Of a stretch of DNA of 64,000 nucleotides, positions 24,522 to 33,173 are shown piece after piece. A program made the position numbers and the translations under genes. The notes under the pieces were generated by a model, which was not told the origin of the DNA, did no database searches, and saw only the letters and a program-made list of their open reading frames with translations. Within the stretch, counting starts at the first letter, position 1. Each line of letters opens with the position of its first letter. The stretch spans positions 72,501-136,500 of the forward strand of contig NZ_CP066308.1 of assembly GCF_016406105.1 (NCBI RefSeq). Reading direction: 5' to 3'. This DNA is from Brevibacillus composti. GTDB taxonomy: Bacteria > Bacillota > Bacilli > Brevibacillales > Brevibacillaceae.

Positions 24522-24810
24522 GGAAGCAACCAAGGATCATATGTAATCGACCATGACGGGAAGAGTAGGCTTGTTTCGCTTATCGCAGAGAGCCGGGGTA
24601 GCTGCAAACCGGTATAAGAGACCAAGCTGAAGATGGGCCCCGAGTTTCACGGATGAACAGCCGAATGGCTTAGCGTAGTTCGTGACGCGTGCCTGCGTTA
24701 CAGGCGGAGTCACCAGAGATGACTCGCCAAGTCCGTTTTTCGTGAGAAAGCGGAGTATTTGGGTGGTACCACGAGAACAAACTCGTCCCAATCCGGGGCG
24801 GGTTTTTTAT
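24522..24810 (+). promoter_or_regulatory. T-box riboswitch controlling metG
   Basis: A complete T-box leader lies ahead of metG. Stem I has the AGTA-type bulge (GGGAAGAGTAGGC) and the apical AGAGAGCCGG with GCTGCAAACCGG. A candidate Met specifier ATG lies at 24633-24635 in GAAGATGGGCC. The T-box sequence GGGTGGTACCACGAGAACA is at 24761-24779. The competing terminator AACTCGTCCC/GGGGCGGGTT with T6 is at 24780-24810. Uncharged tRNA-Met would stabilise the antiterminator and allow metG expression. Element identity is certain; the specifier assignment is by position and by the downstream gene. Confidence 0.92.
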
Positions 24811-24833
24811 TTTTTGAAGGAGGTTACCCTGGT

Positions 24834-26882
24834 ATGAAACCGACCTATTACATTACCACGCCGATTTATTACCCCAGCAACAAGCTGCACATCGGAAATG
24901 CGTATACCACGATTGCGGCGGATGCCATGGCCCGCTACAAACGCTTGCGCGGCTATGATGTCTACTACCTCACCGGAACGGATGAGCACGGACAAAAGCT
25001 GCAGGAGAGAGCTGCTGAAGACGGCAAGCAGCCCCTGGAGTTCATCGATCCGATCGTCGACTGGATTCGGGACCTGTGGGAAAAGCTGGACATCTCCTAC
25101 GATGACTTTATCCGCACCACACAGCCCCGCCATAAGGTAGTGGTGCAAAAAATCTTTCAGCGCCTGCTCGATCAGGGAGATATCTATCTGGGAGAGTATG
25201 AGGGCTTTTACTGTGTGCCGGACGAGGCTTTCTGGACGGAGACGCAGTGCAAGACCGACAAAGGTTATTTCTGTCCCGACTGCGGACGCGAAGTCAAGAA
25301 GGTCAAAGAGCAAAACTACTTCTTCCGCCTGTCCAAATATCAGGACAAATTGCTCCAGCACATCGAGGCGAATCCGGAGTTTATTCAGCCGGAGACCCGT
25401 CGCAATGAGATGATCAACAACTTCCTGAAGCCCGGTCTGCAGGATCTCAGTGTCTCCCGCAGCACCTTCGACTGGGGGATCCAGGTGCCAAGCGATCCGG
25501 CGCATGTGATCTACGTCTGGATCGACGCGCTGGCGAATTACATCACCGCGCTCGGCTACCTGTCCGAAGACGACAGCAAATACCAGCGCTACTGGCCAGC
25601 CGATGTGCATCTGGTCGGCAAAGACATCCTCCGTTTCCATACGATTTACTGGCCGATTTTGTTGATGGCACTCGATCTGCCCCTGCCGAAAAAGGTGTTT
25701 GGCCATGGCTGGCTGCTGATGCCGGATGGCAAGATGTCGAAATCCAAAGGAAACGTGATCGATCCCAAGCTGCTGATCGACCGCTACGGATCGGACAGTG
25801 TGCGCTACTTCCTGCTCCGTGAGATTCAGTTCGGCCAGGACGGAGTATTTACGCCGGAGAGCTTCATTCAGCGTCTCAACTACGATCTGGCCAATGACAT
25901 CGGCAATCTGCTGAGCCGCACGACGATCATGATCGAGAAGTATTTTGACGGCGCTGTGCCGGCCCCGCAGGAAAAGGGAGAGCCAGACGACAGTCTGATC
26001 GAACTGGCGACCAAGACCAAAGCCCTCGTAGAAGAGCATCTGGACGAGATGCGCTTTAGCAATGCGCTCGCCCACATCTGGGAATTGGTGGGCCGCACCA
26101 ATAAATACATCGACGAGACCATGCCGTGGAATCTGGCGAAATCCGACGAGACCAAGGGGCGCCTGGCTACGGTGATGTACAATCTGATGGAGAGCATCCG
26201 CATCTCCTCGATCCTGATTCAGCCCTTCATGACCAAGACTCCGGCGAAAATCTGGGATCAGCTGGGCATCCTGGACAATCCGGAAGCCTGCACCTGGGAA
26301 TCGGCCGGTGTGTGGGGCGGTCTGCCGGCAGGAAGCAAGGTGACGCGCAAGGAGCTGTTATTCCCGCGTCTGGACGTGGCGGCTGAGCTGGCCTTTATCG
26401 ATGAGTCTACGGCGGAAGCGCGCCGTCAGGCCGAAGAAAACAAGAAGAAGCAAGAGGCATTAAAAGGAGGAGCATCCGTGGACACTGCAAATGAAAAAGC
26501 AGCTGCAGCCGACAAGGTAGCGGAGACTGCTGCAACAGAAAAACCAGAGGACGCAAAAGAAGAGATCGGCATCGATGATTTTGGGAAGGTTGAGCTGCGT
26601 GTCGCGCAGGTCGTCGAATGCGCCAAGCACCCCAATGCGGATAAACTGTTGATTCTTCAACTGGATCTGGGCTATGAAAAGCGCCAGGTGGTGTCGGGCA
26701 TCGCCAAATACTACGCTCCGGAGGATTTGGTCGGCCAAAAAGTAATCGTCGTCGCCAATCTGAAGCCGGTGAAACTGCGCGGCGAGCTCTCCCAGGGCAT
26801 GATCCTGGCCGCTTCTGCGGGCGATCAGCTGACGCTGGCAACCGTAGATCCGAGCATGCCGAACGGGGCCATTGTGAAATAA
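24834..26882 (+). CDS. metG: Methionyl-tRNA synthetase
   Basis: This 682-residue class I synthetase charges tRNA-Met. It has the catalytic domain with HIGH-type HIGN, a zinc-knuckle insert (FCPDCGREV), KMSKS as DGKMSKSKGN, and an anticodon-binding helical domain. After an Ala/Glu/Lys-rich linker (about 515-570) it ends in an EMAPII/Trbp111-like tRNA-binding domain (about 577-682: GKVELRVAQVVECAKHPNAD). The start is ATG 24834 behind GAAGGAGG. It is controlled by the T-box upstream. It is followed 19 bp later by the TatD gene. Confidence 0.97.
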   Translation: MKPTYYITTPIYYPSNKLHIGNAYTTIAADAMARYKRLRGYDVYYLTGTDEHGQKLQERAAEDGKQPLEFIDPIVDWIRDLWEKLDISYDDFIRTTQPRHKVVVQKIFQRLLDQGDIYLGEYEGFYCVPDEAFWTETQCKTDKGYFCPDCGREVKKVKEQNYFFRLSKYQDKLLQHIEANPEFIQPETRRNEMINNFLKPGLQDLSVSRSTFDWGIQVPSDPAHVIYVWIDALANYITALGYLSEDDSKYQRYWPADVHLVGKDILRFHTIYWPILLMALDLPLPKKVFGHGWLLMPDGKMSKSKGNVIDPKLLIDRYGSDSVRYFLLREIQFGQDGVFTPESFIQRLNYDLANDIGNLLSRTTIMIEKYFDGAVPAPQEKGEPDDSLIELATKTKALVEEHLDEMRFSNALAHIWELVGRTNKYIDETMPWNLAKSDETKGRLATVMYNLMESIRISSILIQPFMTKTPAKIWDQLGILDNPEACTWESAGVWGGLPAGSKVTRKELLFPRLDVAAELAFIDESTAEARRQAEENKKKQEALKGGASVDTANEKAAAADKVAETAATEKPEDAKEEIGIDDFGKVELRVAQVVECAKHPNADKLLILQLDLGYEKRQVVSGIAKYYAPEDLVGQKVIVVANLKPVKLRGELSQGMILAASAGDQLTLATVDPSMPNGAIVK

Positions 26883-26901
26883 GGAAAGGGAGGACGCACA
26901 G

Positions 26902-27666
26902 TTGTTATTCGAAACGCACGCGCACCTCAACGCCCCGGCGTTTGACGAAGACCGCGATGAGGTAATCGCTCGCGCTCGGGAAAATGGCGTCAGTACCATC
27001 GTCAACATCGGGTTTAACGCAGAAACGATTCCGACCTGCCTGCAGCTTGCGGAGAGCCATGACTTTATCTACGCAGTCGTCGGCTGGCACCCGCAGGATG
27101 CTAAAGATATGACGGATGAGCACCTGGAGTGGCTGGAGGAGTTGAGCCGCCACCCCAAAGTAGTCGGCCTCGGCGAGATGGGCTTGGACTACTACTGGGA
27201 CACCTCGCCGCGCGATGTGCAGGCCGAGGTATTCCGCAAGCAAATCCGCCTGGCCCGCAAGCTGGGCATGCCGATCATCATCCACAACCGCGATGCCCAT
27301 CAGGATGTGATCAACATTTTGCGGGAAGAAAAAGCAGCCGAGGTGGGCGGCATCATGCACTGCTTTTCCGGCAGCTGGGAGACCGCCAAGCTGGCGCTGG
27401 ACATGAACTTCTACATTTCCTTCGGCGGGCCGCTGACCTTTAAAAACGCCAAGCAGCCCAAAGAAGTGGCAGCCAAGGTGCCGCTCGACCGTCTGCTGAT
27501 CGAGACAGACTGTCCGTACCTGACGCCGCATCCCTTCCGCGGGAAGCGCAATGAGTCGGGCTATGTCCGCTACGTATGCGAAGAGATGGCTGCGATCCGA
27601 GGGCTGTCCTACGAAGAGATGGCGCAGGTGACGAGCGAGAATGCTCGAAGGCTGTTCCGGTTGTAA
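26902..27666 (+). CDS. tatD: TatD-family metal-dependent hydrolase (YabD)
   Basis: This 254-residue TIM-barrel amidohydrolase has metal ligands in ETHAHLN, LGEMGLDYYW, IHNRDAHQD, MHCFSG and LIETDCPYLTPHP. TatD proteins are Mg-dependent 3'-5' exonucleases implicated in DNA repair and D-aminoacyl-tRNA-like hydrolysis claims are disputed. The start is TTG 26902 after GGGAGG. It is probably co-transcribed with metG, as in Bacillus. A long hairpin terminator follows. Confidence 0.93.
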   Translation: MLFETHAHLNAPAFDEDRDEVIARARENGVSTIVNIGFNAETIPTCLQLAESHDFIYAVVGWHPQDAKDMTDEHLEWLEELSRHPKVVGLGEMGLDYYWDTSPRDVQAEVFRKQIRLARKLGMPIIIHNRDAHQDVINILREEKAAEVGGIMHCFSGSWETAKLALDMNFYISFGGPLTFKNAKQPKEVAAKVPLDRLLIETDCPYLTPHPFRGKRNESGYVRYVCEEMAAIRGLSYEEMAQVTSENARRLFRL

Positions 27667-27698
27667 TGACTAACGAATAAAGATCAGGCTTGTCCGAT

Positions 27699-27768
27699 AA
27701 AGTGCATCCGCAACAAGAGACATTGGCGATTTCGGAAACCCAATGTATCAACGCGGGTGCACTTTTTC
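27699..27768 (+). terminator. Long hairpin terminator after tatD
   Basis: AAAGTGCATCCGC (27699-27711) pairs with GCGGGTGCACTTT (27753-27765) with one G-U, followed by a T run. An inner helix ACATTGG/CCAATGT makes a two-tier, 67-nt hairpin, longer than usual. Confidence 0.8.
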
Positions 27769-27831
27769 TTTCTTTCGTGCCAATCCGCATGTTCCCGACA
27801 AACCATCAGCCAGTGGGAGGGGGCAGATAAT

Positions 27832-28497
27832 ATGAAGATCAAAACGGCAATGACCATCGTGCTCGTGGCGATTGCTGTGGCATTCCTTGCCTTTTACGGA
27901 GCAACTTCAAATCATGATGATCTGTACGCAAGCGAATCAGAATATCCAACAGTTTCGACCCGAGCGTTGATGGACTCCATGTATTCAAGCATAGAAGAGA
28001 TGTATGCAGATGCAGACGTGGTAGCTGAAATCAAAATCATCGATCAATCGGTGGAGATGGTGCGTGAAACGGCTGCTCAAACCGTATCCAAGGCAGCCAT
28101 TACGGAGTTGTATAAAGGGGACCGTGCGTTACAGGAGATGGTCATCGCGGAAGTGGGAGGACCGGTAGATTACGGAAAAGTAGCGATAAACAAACCGAGT
28201 ACCGGACAACACCAAGCGAAAATCGTGGAACAAACCGTAGTGGATTCGCCTGTCATGAAGAAAGGGAATGCCTACCTTGTTTTCTTGCGCAAAAACCAAA
28301 AATCTGACACCTACTCTCCCCTCGGCGGCGTTCAGGGAAAGGTGAGGATCAGGGATGATCGAGTGGTTTATACCATCAAGAAGGAGGTATTGGAAGAGAA
28401 TGAGGATGTATTCTTTTTGCAAAAAGAATACGGGGGGAAAATCAAGAAAGAGTTGATTCGAAAAATCATCTCCTTGCAACAAAAGGAGAAAGAGTAG
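27832..28497 (+). CDS. N-terminally anchored or secreted protein, unknown function
   Basis: This 221-residue protein has a hydrophobic N-terminal segment (about 5-24, MTIVLVAIAVAFLAFYGA), likely a signal peptide or membrane anchor. The remainder is a mixed, charged soluble domain with KGNAYLVFLRKNQKSDTYSP, followed by GGVQGKVRIRDDRVVYT. I do not recognise the family. The KGNAYLVFL...Y.P.GG arrangement resembles small extracellular proteins that sit beside exoproteins in bacilli, but this is a loose impression. ATG 27832 follows AGGGGG. An upstream in-frame ATG at 27757 lies in the tatD terminator and is rejected. Confidence 0.72.
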   Translation: MKIKTAMTIVLVAIAVAFLAFYGATSNHDDLYASESEYPTVSTRALMDSMYSSIEEMYADADVVAEIKIIDQSVEMVRETAAQTVSKAAITELYKGDRALQEMVIAEVGGPVDYGKVAINKPSTGQHQAKIVEQTVVDSPVMKKGNAYLVFLRKNQKSDTYSPLGGVQGKVRIRDDRVVYTIKKEVLEENEDVFFLQKEYGGKIKKELIRKIISLQQKEKE

Positions 28498-28697
28498 TGG
28501 GCGCAGCCTCTGGGACCCATTTTTATCCACCGCAAAAAAAACTCGTTCTTTTAAAGGACATCCCTGCATATCATGAAGGTACGTGTGTCGAAAGATTCCT
28601 ATCAAATCGACAGGCACCCTCGACAGAAACCCGCTTCCATTCGTCAATCGGTTGATGCTAGGCTGGTAGACAATCGAAATCCTCAGGCAGAGGGAAT
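28498..28697. other. Intergenic stretch before yabE
   Basis: The gap before yabE is about 350 bp. This first 200 bp shows no convincing gene or RNA. One TGTCGAA (28586-28592) matches a Spo0A core but stands alone and may be chance. The promoter and a hairpin follow after 28697. Confidence 0.5.
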
Positions 28698-28726
28698 TTG
28701 ACAAAGAGAAAAAAGTAGCATACAAT
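28698..28726 (+). promoter_or_regulatory. yabE promoter (sigma-A)
   Basis: TTGACA (28698-28703), a 17-nt spacer and TACAAT (28721-28726). It predicts a leader of about 110 nt that contains a hairpin at 28803-28822. Confidence 0.7.
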
Positions 28727-28802
28727 CAAAACCGACCTTGTTCAGAAAGGCCAATTTCCAAAATATTGGTGCGATTTCATCAACCCTTGCCTGGCTAGAC
28801 GC

Positions 28803-28822
28803 GAAAAGCATGCCTATGCTTT
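28803..28822 (+). promoter_or_regulatory. Leader hairpin ahead of yabE
   Basis: AAAAGCAT, loop GCCT, ATGCTTTT: an 8-bp perfect stem between the yabE promoter and its Shine-Dalgarno, without a long T run after it. It could affect mRNA stability or read-through. Confidence 0.4.
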
Positions 28823-28845
28823 TCCAAGAAAAAGGAGTGTGGGAA

Positions 28846-29937
28846 ATGGAGTTACGCACGATGTGGGATAGGCAAAAGAAACGAGCCATCGCCGTTTTTG
28901 GCGGTCTCGCTCTGGTGCTGGTTCCCATGATTGGCTATTTCTCTGCCCAAGCCACCCAGCCAAAACAGGTTATGTTCACGATGGATGGGACCACGAAACA
29001 GGTCGCGACCAAAGCCTCCACCGTCGAACAGTTTTTGGCCGAACGTCACATTACGGTAACGGAAAAAGATCAACTACAACCAGACGCAAACACGAAAATA
29101 AAAAATGGAGCAACCATTACCTTACATACCAGCTGGGCGATACCAGTCCAGGTGGACGGGCAGACAAAAGTAGTGCATACCTTGAAGCGCGACGTAGCAG
29201 GCGCACTTCAGGATGCGGGCATCGCAGTCAGACAGCAGGATCGGGTAGAACCGGCTCTTGCAGAGGCTCTTTCCAAAGAGACCAGCATTGTCATCACGCG
29301 TGTAGAGGAAAAAGTAGTGCAGCTCGAGGAGCGGGTCGCTTTTCAGGAAATGCGCAAAAACGATCCCGTTCTCGCAAAAGGGAAAACGCGTGTCATCCAA
29401 GAAGGTCAGGAAGGGAAAGCCCTCGCGCATTATAAATTGGTCACGGAGAACGGCAAGGAAGTCTCCCGTGAACTGATCAAGCGAGATGTCATCACACCAA
29501 AAAAAGATCGCATCGTAGCGGTAGGGACAGCAGTGGCTGTTCAGATCGACGATCAGTCGAATCGAGTCGTAGCATCCGCGGCGGGAATGGTCTCCCGTGG
29601 TGGGAAAGTGTTCCGGCCCAAAAAGGTCTTGAACGGGGTTACTTTAACGGCCTACTCACCGTCTGGCGGCGGGAAGCCTCCAGGATCGCCTGGATACGGG
29701 CGGACGGCGACGGGAGTAAAGGCAAAGGCAGGGCACACCATCGCGGTCGATCCAAAGGTCATTCCGCTCGGATGGTGGGTATTTATCGACGGGATAGGCT
29801 ACCGTCGAGCAGAAGATACAGGAGGAGCCATACGCGGCTCTAAGATCGATGTATTCGTGAGTACCGATGCAGACGCGGTTCAGTTTGGCCGAAAGCGAAA
29901 CCGTACCGTCTATATTATCGGACCGGAAAAACCGTAG
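28846..29937 (+). CDS. yabE: YabE-like cell-wall protein (DUF348, G5 and 3D domains)
   Basis: This 363-residue exported protein has an N-terminal membrane/signal segment (about 13-33). Two DUF348 ubiquitin-like repeats follow (about 40-85 and 95-145), then a G5 domain (about 155-230, EERVAFQEMRKNDPVLAKGK) and a C-terminal 3D domain (about 265-360). The 3D domain carries the three conserved Asp (AVDPKVIPLG, AEDTGGAI, KIDVFV) of MltA-like/Rpf-related lytic enzymes. YabE resembles resuscitation-promoting factors and is thought to remodel peptidoglycan. The start is ATG 28846 with AAGGAG 8 nt upstream. It lies just upstream of rnmV-rsmA, as in Bacillus. Confidence 0.92.
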   Translation: MELRTMWDRQKKRAIAVFGGLALVLVPMIGYFSAQATQPKQVMFTMDGTTKQVATKASTVEQFLAERHITVTEKDQLQPDANTKIKNGATITLHTSWAIPVQVDGQTKVVHTLKRDVAGALQDAGIAVRQQDRVEPALAEALSKETSIVITRVEEKVVQLEERVAFQEMRKNDPVLAKGKTRVIQEGQEGKALAHYKLVTENGKEVSRELIKRDVITPKKDRIVAVGTAVAVQIDDQSNRVVASAAGMVSRGGKVFRPKKVLNGVTLTAYSPSGGGKPPGSPGYGRTATGVKAKAGHTIAVDPKVIPLGWWVFIDGIGYRRAEDTGGAIRGSKIDVFVSTDADAVQFGRKRNRTVYIIGPEKP

Positions 29938-29968
29938 GACAGGGGCTCATTGCCTCTGTCTCTTTTTT
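29938..29968 (+). terminator. yabE terminator
   Basis: GACAGGGGC pairs with GCCTCTGTC (one G-U), 5-nt loop, followed by TCTTTTTT. Confidence 0.78.
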
Positions 29969-30145
29969 CTGTTCCGGGATCGCATGATTGACTGCGTCAG
30001 CGCAGGGAGCGGGCCGGAGACAGGACAGTGGTTTTCTCATGGGAGAATGTGTTAAGCTGTGTTATTAAGTAAGACGGAAGAAGGCCAAAAACGTTTCACA
30101 AACTACTACCGTCAATAGACATTTTATGAAAGCGGGAGCACCAGC

Positions 30146-31611
<1,466 letters not shown>

Positions 31612-31622
31612 ACCAGATGGAG

Positions 31623-31664
31623 CCCCAGGATAGTTGCGTGAAATACGCAAACCTGGGGTTTTTT
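31623..31664 (+). terminator. rsmA terminator
   Basis: CCCCAGG pairs with CCTGGGG, with an inner TTGCGT/ACGCAA helix, followed by T6. Confidence 0.88.
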
Positions 31665-31728
31665 GCCGCCATTTTAAAAAATGAATGAAAATCGACAAAT
31701 ATCCCCGCCATTATCGAAAAAAAGGTCG

Positions 31729-31758
31729 TTGACAAAAACTCGGACGGATTGCTATAAT
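31729..31758 (+). promoter_or_regulatory. veg promoter P1 (sigma-A)
   Basis: TTGACA (31729-31734) and TATAAT (31753-31758), 18-nt spacer. Both hexamers are perfect consensus. Confidence 0.8.
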
Positions 31759-31769
31759 TTTTTATTTGT

Positions 31770-31798
31770 TTGACAAAATAAGCATATGCTGTTACAAT
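31770..31798 (+). promoter_or_regulatory. veg promoter P2 (sigma-A)
   Basis: TTGACA (31770-31775) and TACAAT (31793-31798), 17-nt spacer. It is a second strong promoter, 40 bp downstream of P1. Confidence 0.78.
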
Positions 31799-31823
31799 GG
31801 AATCAAGCGAGGTGGATGGAACA

Positions 31824-32096
31824 ATGGCAAGAAACGCGTTACTTGACATTAAACGCAGTTTAGACGGGCACATTGGCGAACGCATCCTACTTAAGGCCAA
31901 TGGCGGTCGACGCAAGACCGTCGAGCGGACGGGCATCCTCGAAGAAACATACCCGTCAGTTTTTGTAGTCAAGCTTGACGACGATCAATTGTTTGAACGG
32001 GTTTCATACAGCTATGCTGACATTTTGACGGAAACAGTTGAGTTGACTGTCTGCAGAGAGAACGAGCACATTCGCATTACATTTGTACAACAGTAG
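31824..32096 (+). CDS. veg: Veg protein, biofilm-related
   Basis: This 90-residue protein with a Sm-like beta fold is highly conserved in sporulating bacilli: [20 protein letters not shown], then [20 protein letters not shown]. In Bacillus subtilis Veg stimulates biofilm genes by opposing SinR, and its gene has one of the strongest vegetative promoters. The start is ATG 31824 after GAGGTGG. An in-frame ATG at 31797 overlaps the P2 -10 and is rejected. Two near-consensus promoters precede it and a terminator follows, so it is a single-gene unit. Confidence 0.93.
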   Translation: MARNALLDIKRSLDGHIGERILLKANGGRRKTVERTGILEETYPSVFVVKLDDDQLFERVSYSYADILTETVELTVCRENEHIRITFVQQ

Positions 32097-32124
32097 AGCC
32101 GACCCAGGCTCTACTGTTTTTTTT
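32090..32124 (+). terminator. veg terminator
   Basis: ACAGTAGAGCC pairs with GGCTCTACTGT around a 6-nt loop, T8. The 5' arm begins inside the veg stop region. Confidence 0.9.
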
Positions 32125-32137
32125 GTCCCTTCCCGTG

Positions 32138-32144
32138 CATACTA
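32138..32144 (+). promoter_or_regulatory. Sigma-G-type -10 for sspF
   Basis: CATACTA matches the sigma-G -10 consensus exactly. The -35 position, 17 nt upstream, falls in the T run of the veg terminator and is a poor match. Confidence 0.55.
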
Positions 32145-32173
32145 GGTTTGTCAACGAGAAAGGGAGGGTGTTT

Positions 32174-32365
32174 ATGGGTCGCAGACGAGGCATCATGTCT
32201 GATGAGTTCAAGATGGAGCTTGCCAAGGAACTAGGGTTTTACGATACCGTGAAAACCGAGGGATGGGGTGCCATCACGACGCGTGACGCAGGGAATCTGG
32301 TCAAACGCGCCATTCAGATTGCCGAGGAAGCGTTAGCGAAGCAAAATACCACGAATACTCGTTGA
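32174..32365 (+). CDS. sspF: Small acid-soluble spore protein SspF
   Basis: This 63-residue SspF-type small acid-soluble spore protein closely follows the Bacillus pattern: [20 protein letters not shown], then [24 protein letters not shown]. Related proteins coat and protect forespore DNA. ATG 32174 follows GGGAGGG. A perfect sigma-G -10 lies about 30 nt upstream, fitting forespore expression. Confidence 0.93.
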   Translation: MGRRRGIMSDEFKMELAKELGFYDTVKTEGWGAITTRDAGNLVKRAIQIAEEALAKQNTTNTR

Positions 32366-32370
32366 CAAGG

Positions 32371-32400
32371 AAGGCCGGGGAAACCCGGCTTTCTTTTTTT
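32371..32400 (+). terminator. sspF terminator
   Basis: GCCGGG pairs with CCCGGC around GAAA, with flanking A/T pairs and a T run. Confidence 0.82.
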
Positions 32401-32417
32401 ATCCGATGCCGCAGTGA

Positions 32418-32612
32418 GAAGAAGCATGTTTCCCTGCTAAGCTCCGGGCTCCGCCCGCAAGGGCGCTTATCCTGTCCACTCCGGGACGATTCGCGGGGGT
32501 GCGCAAAAGCAGAAACGCTCCGAGGTCATCCCACGTTGCGCCCCTTTTCCCGCGAATCGCCCCTCCGCTGGGCTGGGCTCCACAGTCGCAACGCAGGGAA
32601 ACATGCTTCTTC
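32418..32612. repeat. 195-bp nested inverted-repeat element
   Basis: The outer arms are a perfect 20-bp inverted repeat: 32418-32437 and 32593-32612 (GAAGAAGCATGTTTCCCTGC and its complement). Inside are a second perfect 11-bp pair, CGATTCGCGGG (32487-32497) and CCCGCGAATCG (32549-32559), and a looser GGTGCGCAA/TTGCGCCCC pair. The whole segment can fold into one long arm. It encodes no plausible protein and is more GC-rich than the flanks. It may be a MITE-like mobile remnant, an intergenic repeat family, or a structured RNA. Confidence 0.65.
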
Positions 32613-32681
32613 ACGGGACCGTTGCTTTTCAAAAAAAATCCGGGTGAAGCAATGATGGATAAAAAATGAGGTAGAATCTTT

Positions 32682-32876
32682 TCAATGCTCTTTTTCATTC
32701 TCGTTCTGATTCATAAATGATTCAATCGGACCTTTGTCAACGCGTCCCGACATCATGTCATCAAAAGGAGTATAATCCGTCTTTTTTGGCAGTTTGTTAT
32801 TTTTAATCGTGCTAAAAATCATCCACAATAAGCTCGCAGCAATCATAAAGGTAAACCCAATAGCGATCGCACTCAT
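32682..32876 (-). CDS. Small single-pass membrane protein (possibly DUF3951)
   Basis: This 64-residue protein has a membrane helix (about 3-23, IAIGFTFMIAASLLWMIF) and a polar tail with KTDYTPFDDMMSGRV. The helix followed by a TP(F/Y)DD segment resembles the uncharacterised DUF3951 proteins of bacilli, recalled by pattern only. The Shine-Dalgarno (GGTGA) before ATG 32876 is modest. It stands alone on the minus strand between sspF and ispE. Confidence 0.6.
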   Translation of the reverse strand: MSAIAIGFTFMIAASLLWMIFSTIKNNKLPKKTDYTPFDDMMSGRVDKGPIESFMNQNENEKEH

Positions 32877-32990
32877 TGATCATGTCACCACTTTCTTGTT
32901 AATGGACGCTTTGATACCCGTATTTATTTTCTTGTTATTTCAGACGGAATTATCAACCAAAAGGATACAGATATAAACTGCCATAAGTCG

Positions 32991-33033
32991 GTAACAATGA
33001 CCTTCTGAATCCTCACCAGACTGCCATTGTTAC
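32991..33033. repeat. Inverted repeat upstream of ispE
   Basis: GTAACAATG (32991-32999) and CATTGTTAC (33025-33033) form a perfect 9-bp stem with a 25-nt loop, followed by TTCTTTAT. It may be a weak terminator or a protein-binding site. The rest of the interval up to 33173 holds only a TACAAT -10-like element at about 33125. Confidence 0.45.
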
Positions 33034-33173
33034 TTCTTTATAATCTTTTAAACCATGGAGAACCATGATTTTTCTCATCACAGCCTCGTTTCCCCGCTAC
33101 TGGCATGGCAGAATCCCCCTGTGCTACAATAAGAGACTAGGAAATCATCAGATCGTAGGCAGAGGTGAACAAC

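Noticed and set aside
24807-26075. A long open frame antisense to metG (about 420 codons)
   Set aside because: It mirrors the codon structure of metG, has no Shine-Dalgarno or recognisable domain, and metG is certain.
28586-28592. A Spo0A box before yabE
   Set aside because: A single 7-bp match with no second box and no link to the promoter is expected by chance.
32418-32612. CRISPR array or insertion sequence at the palindromic element
   Set aside because: There are no regularly spaced direct repeats and no transposase; only inverted arms are present.
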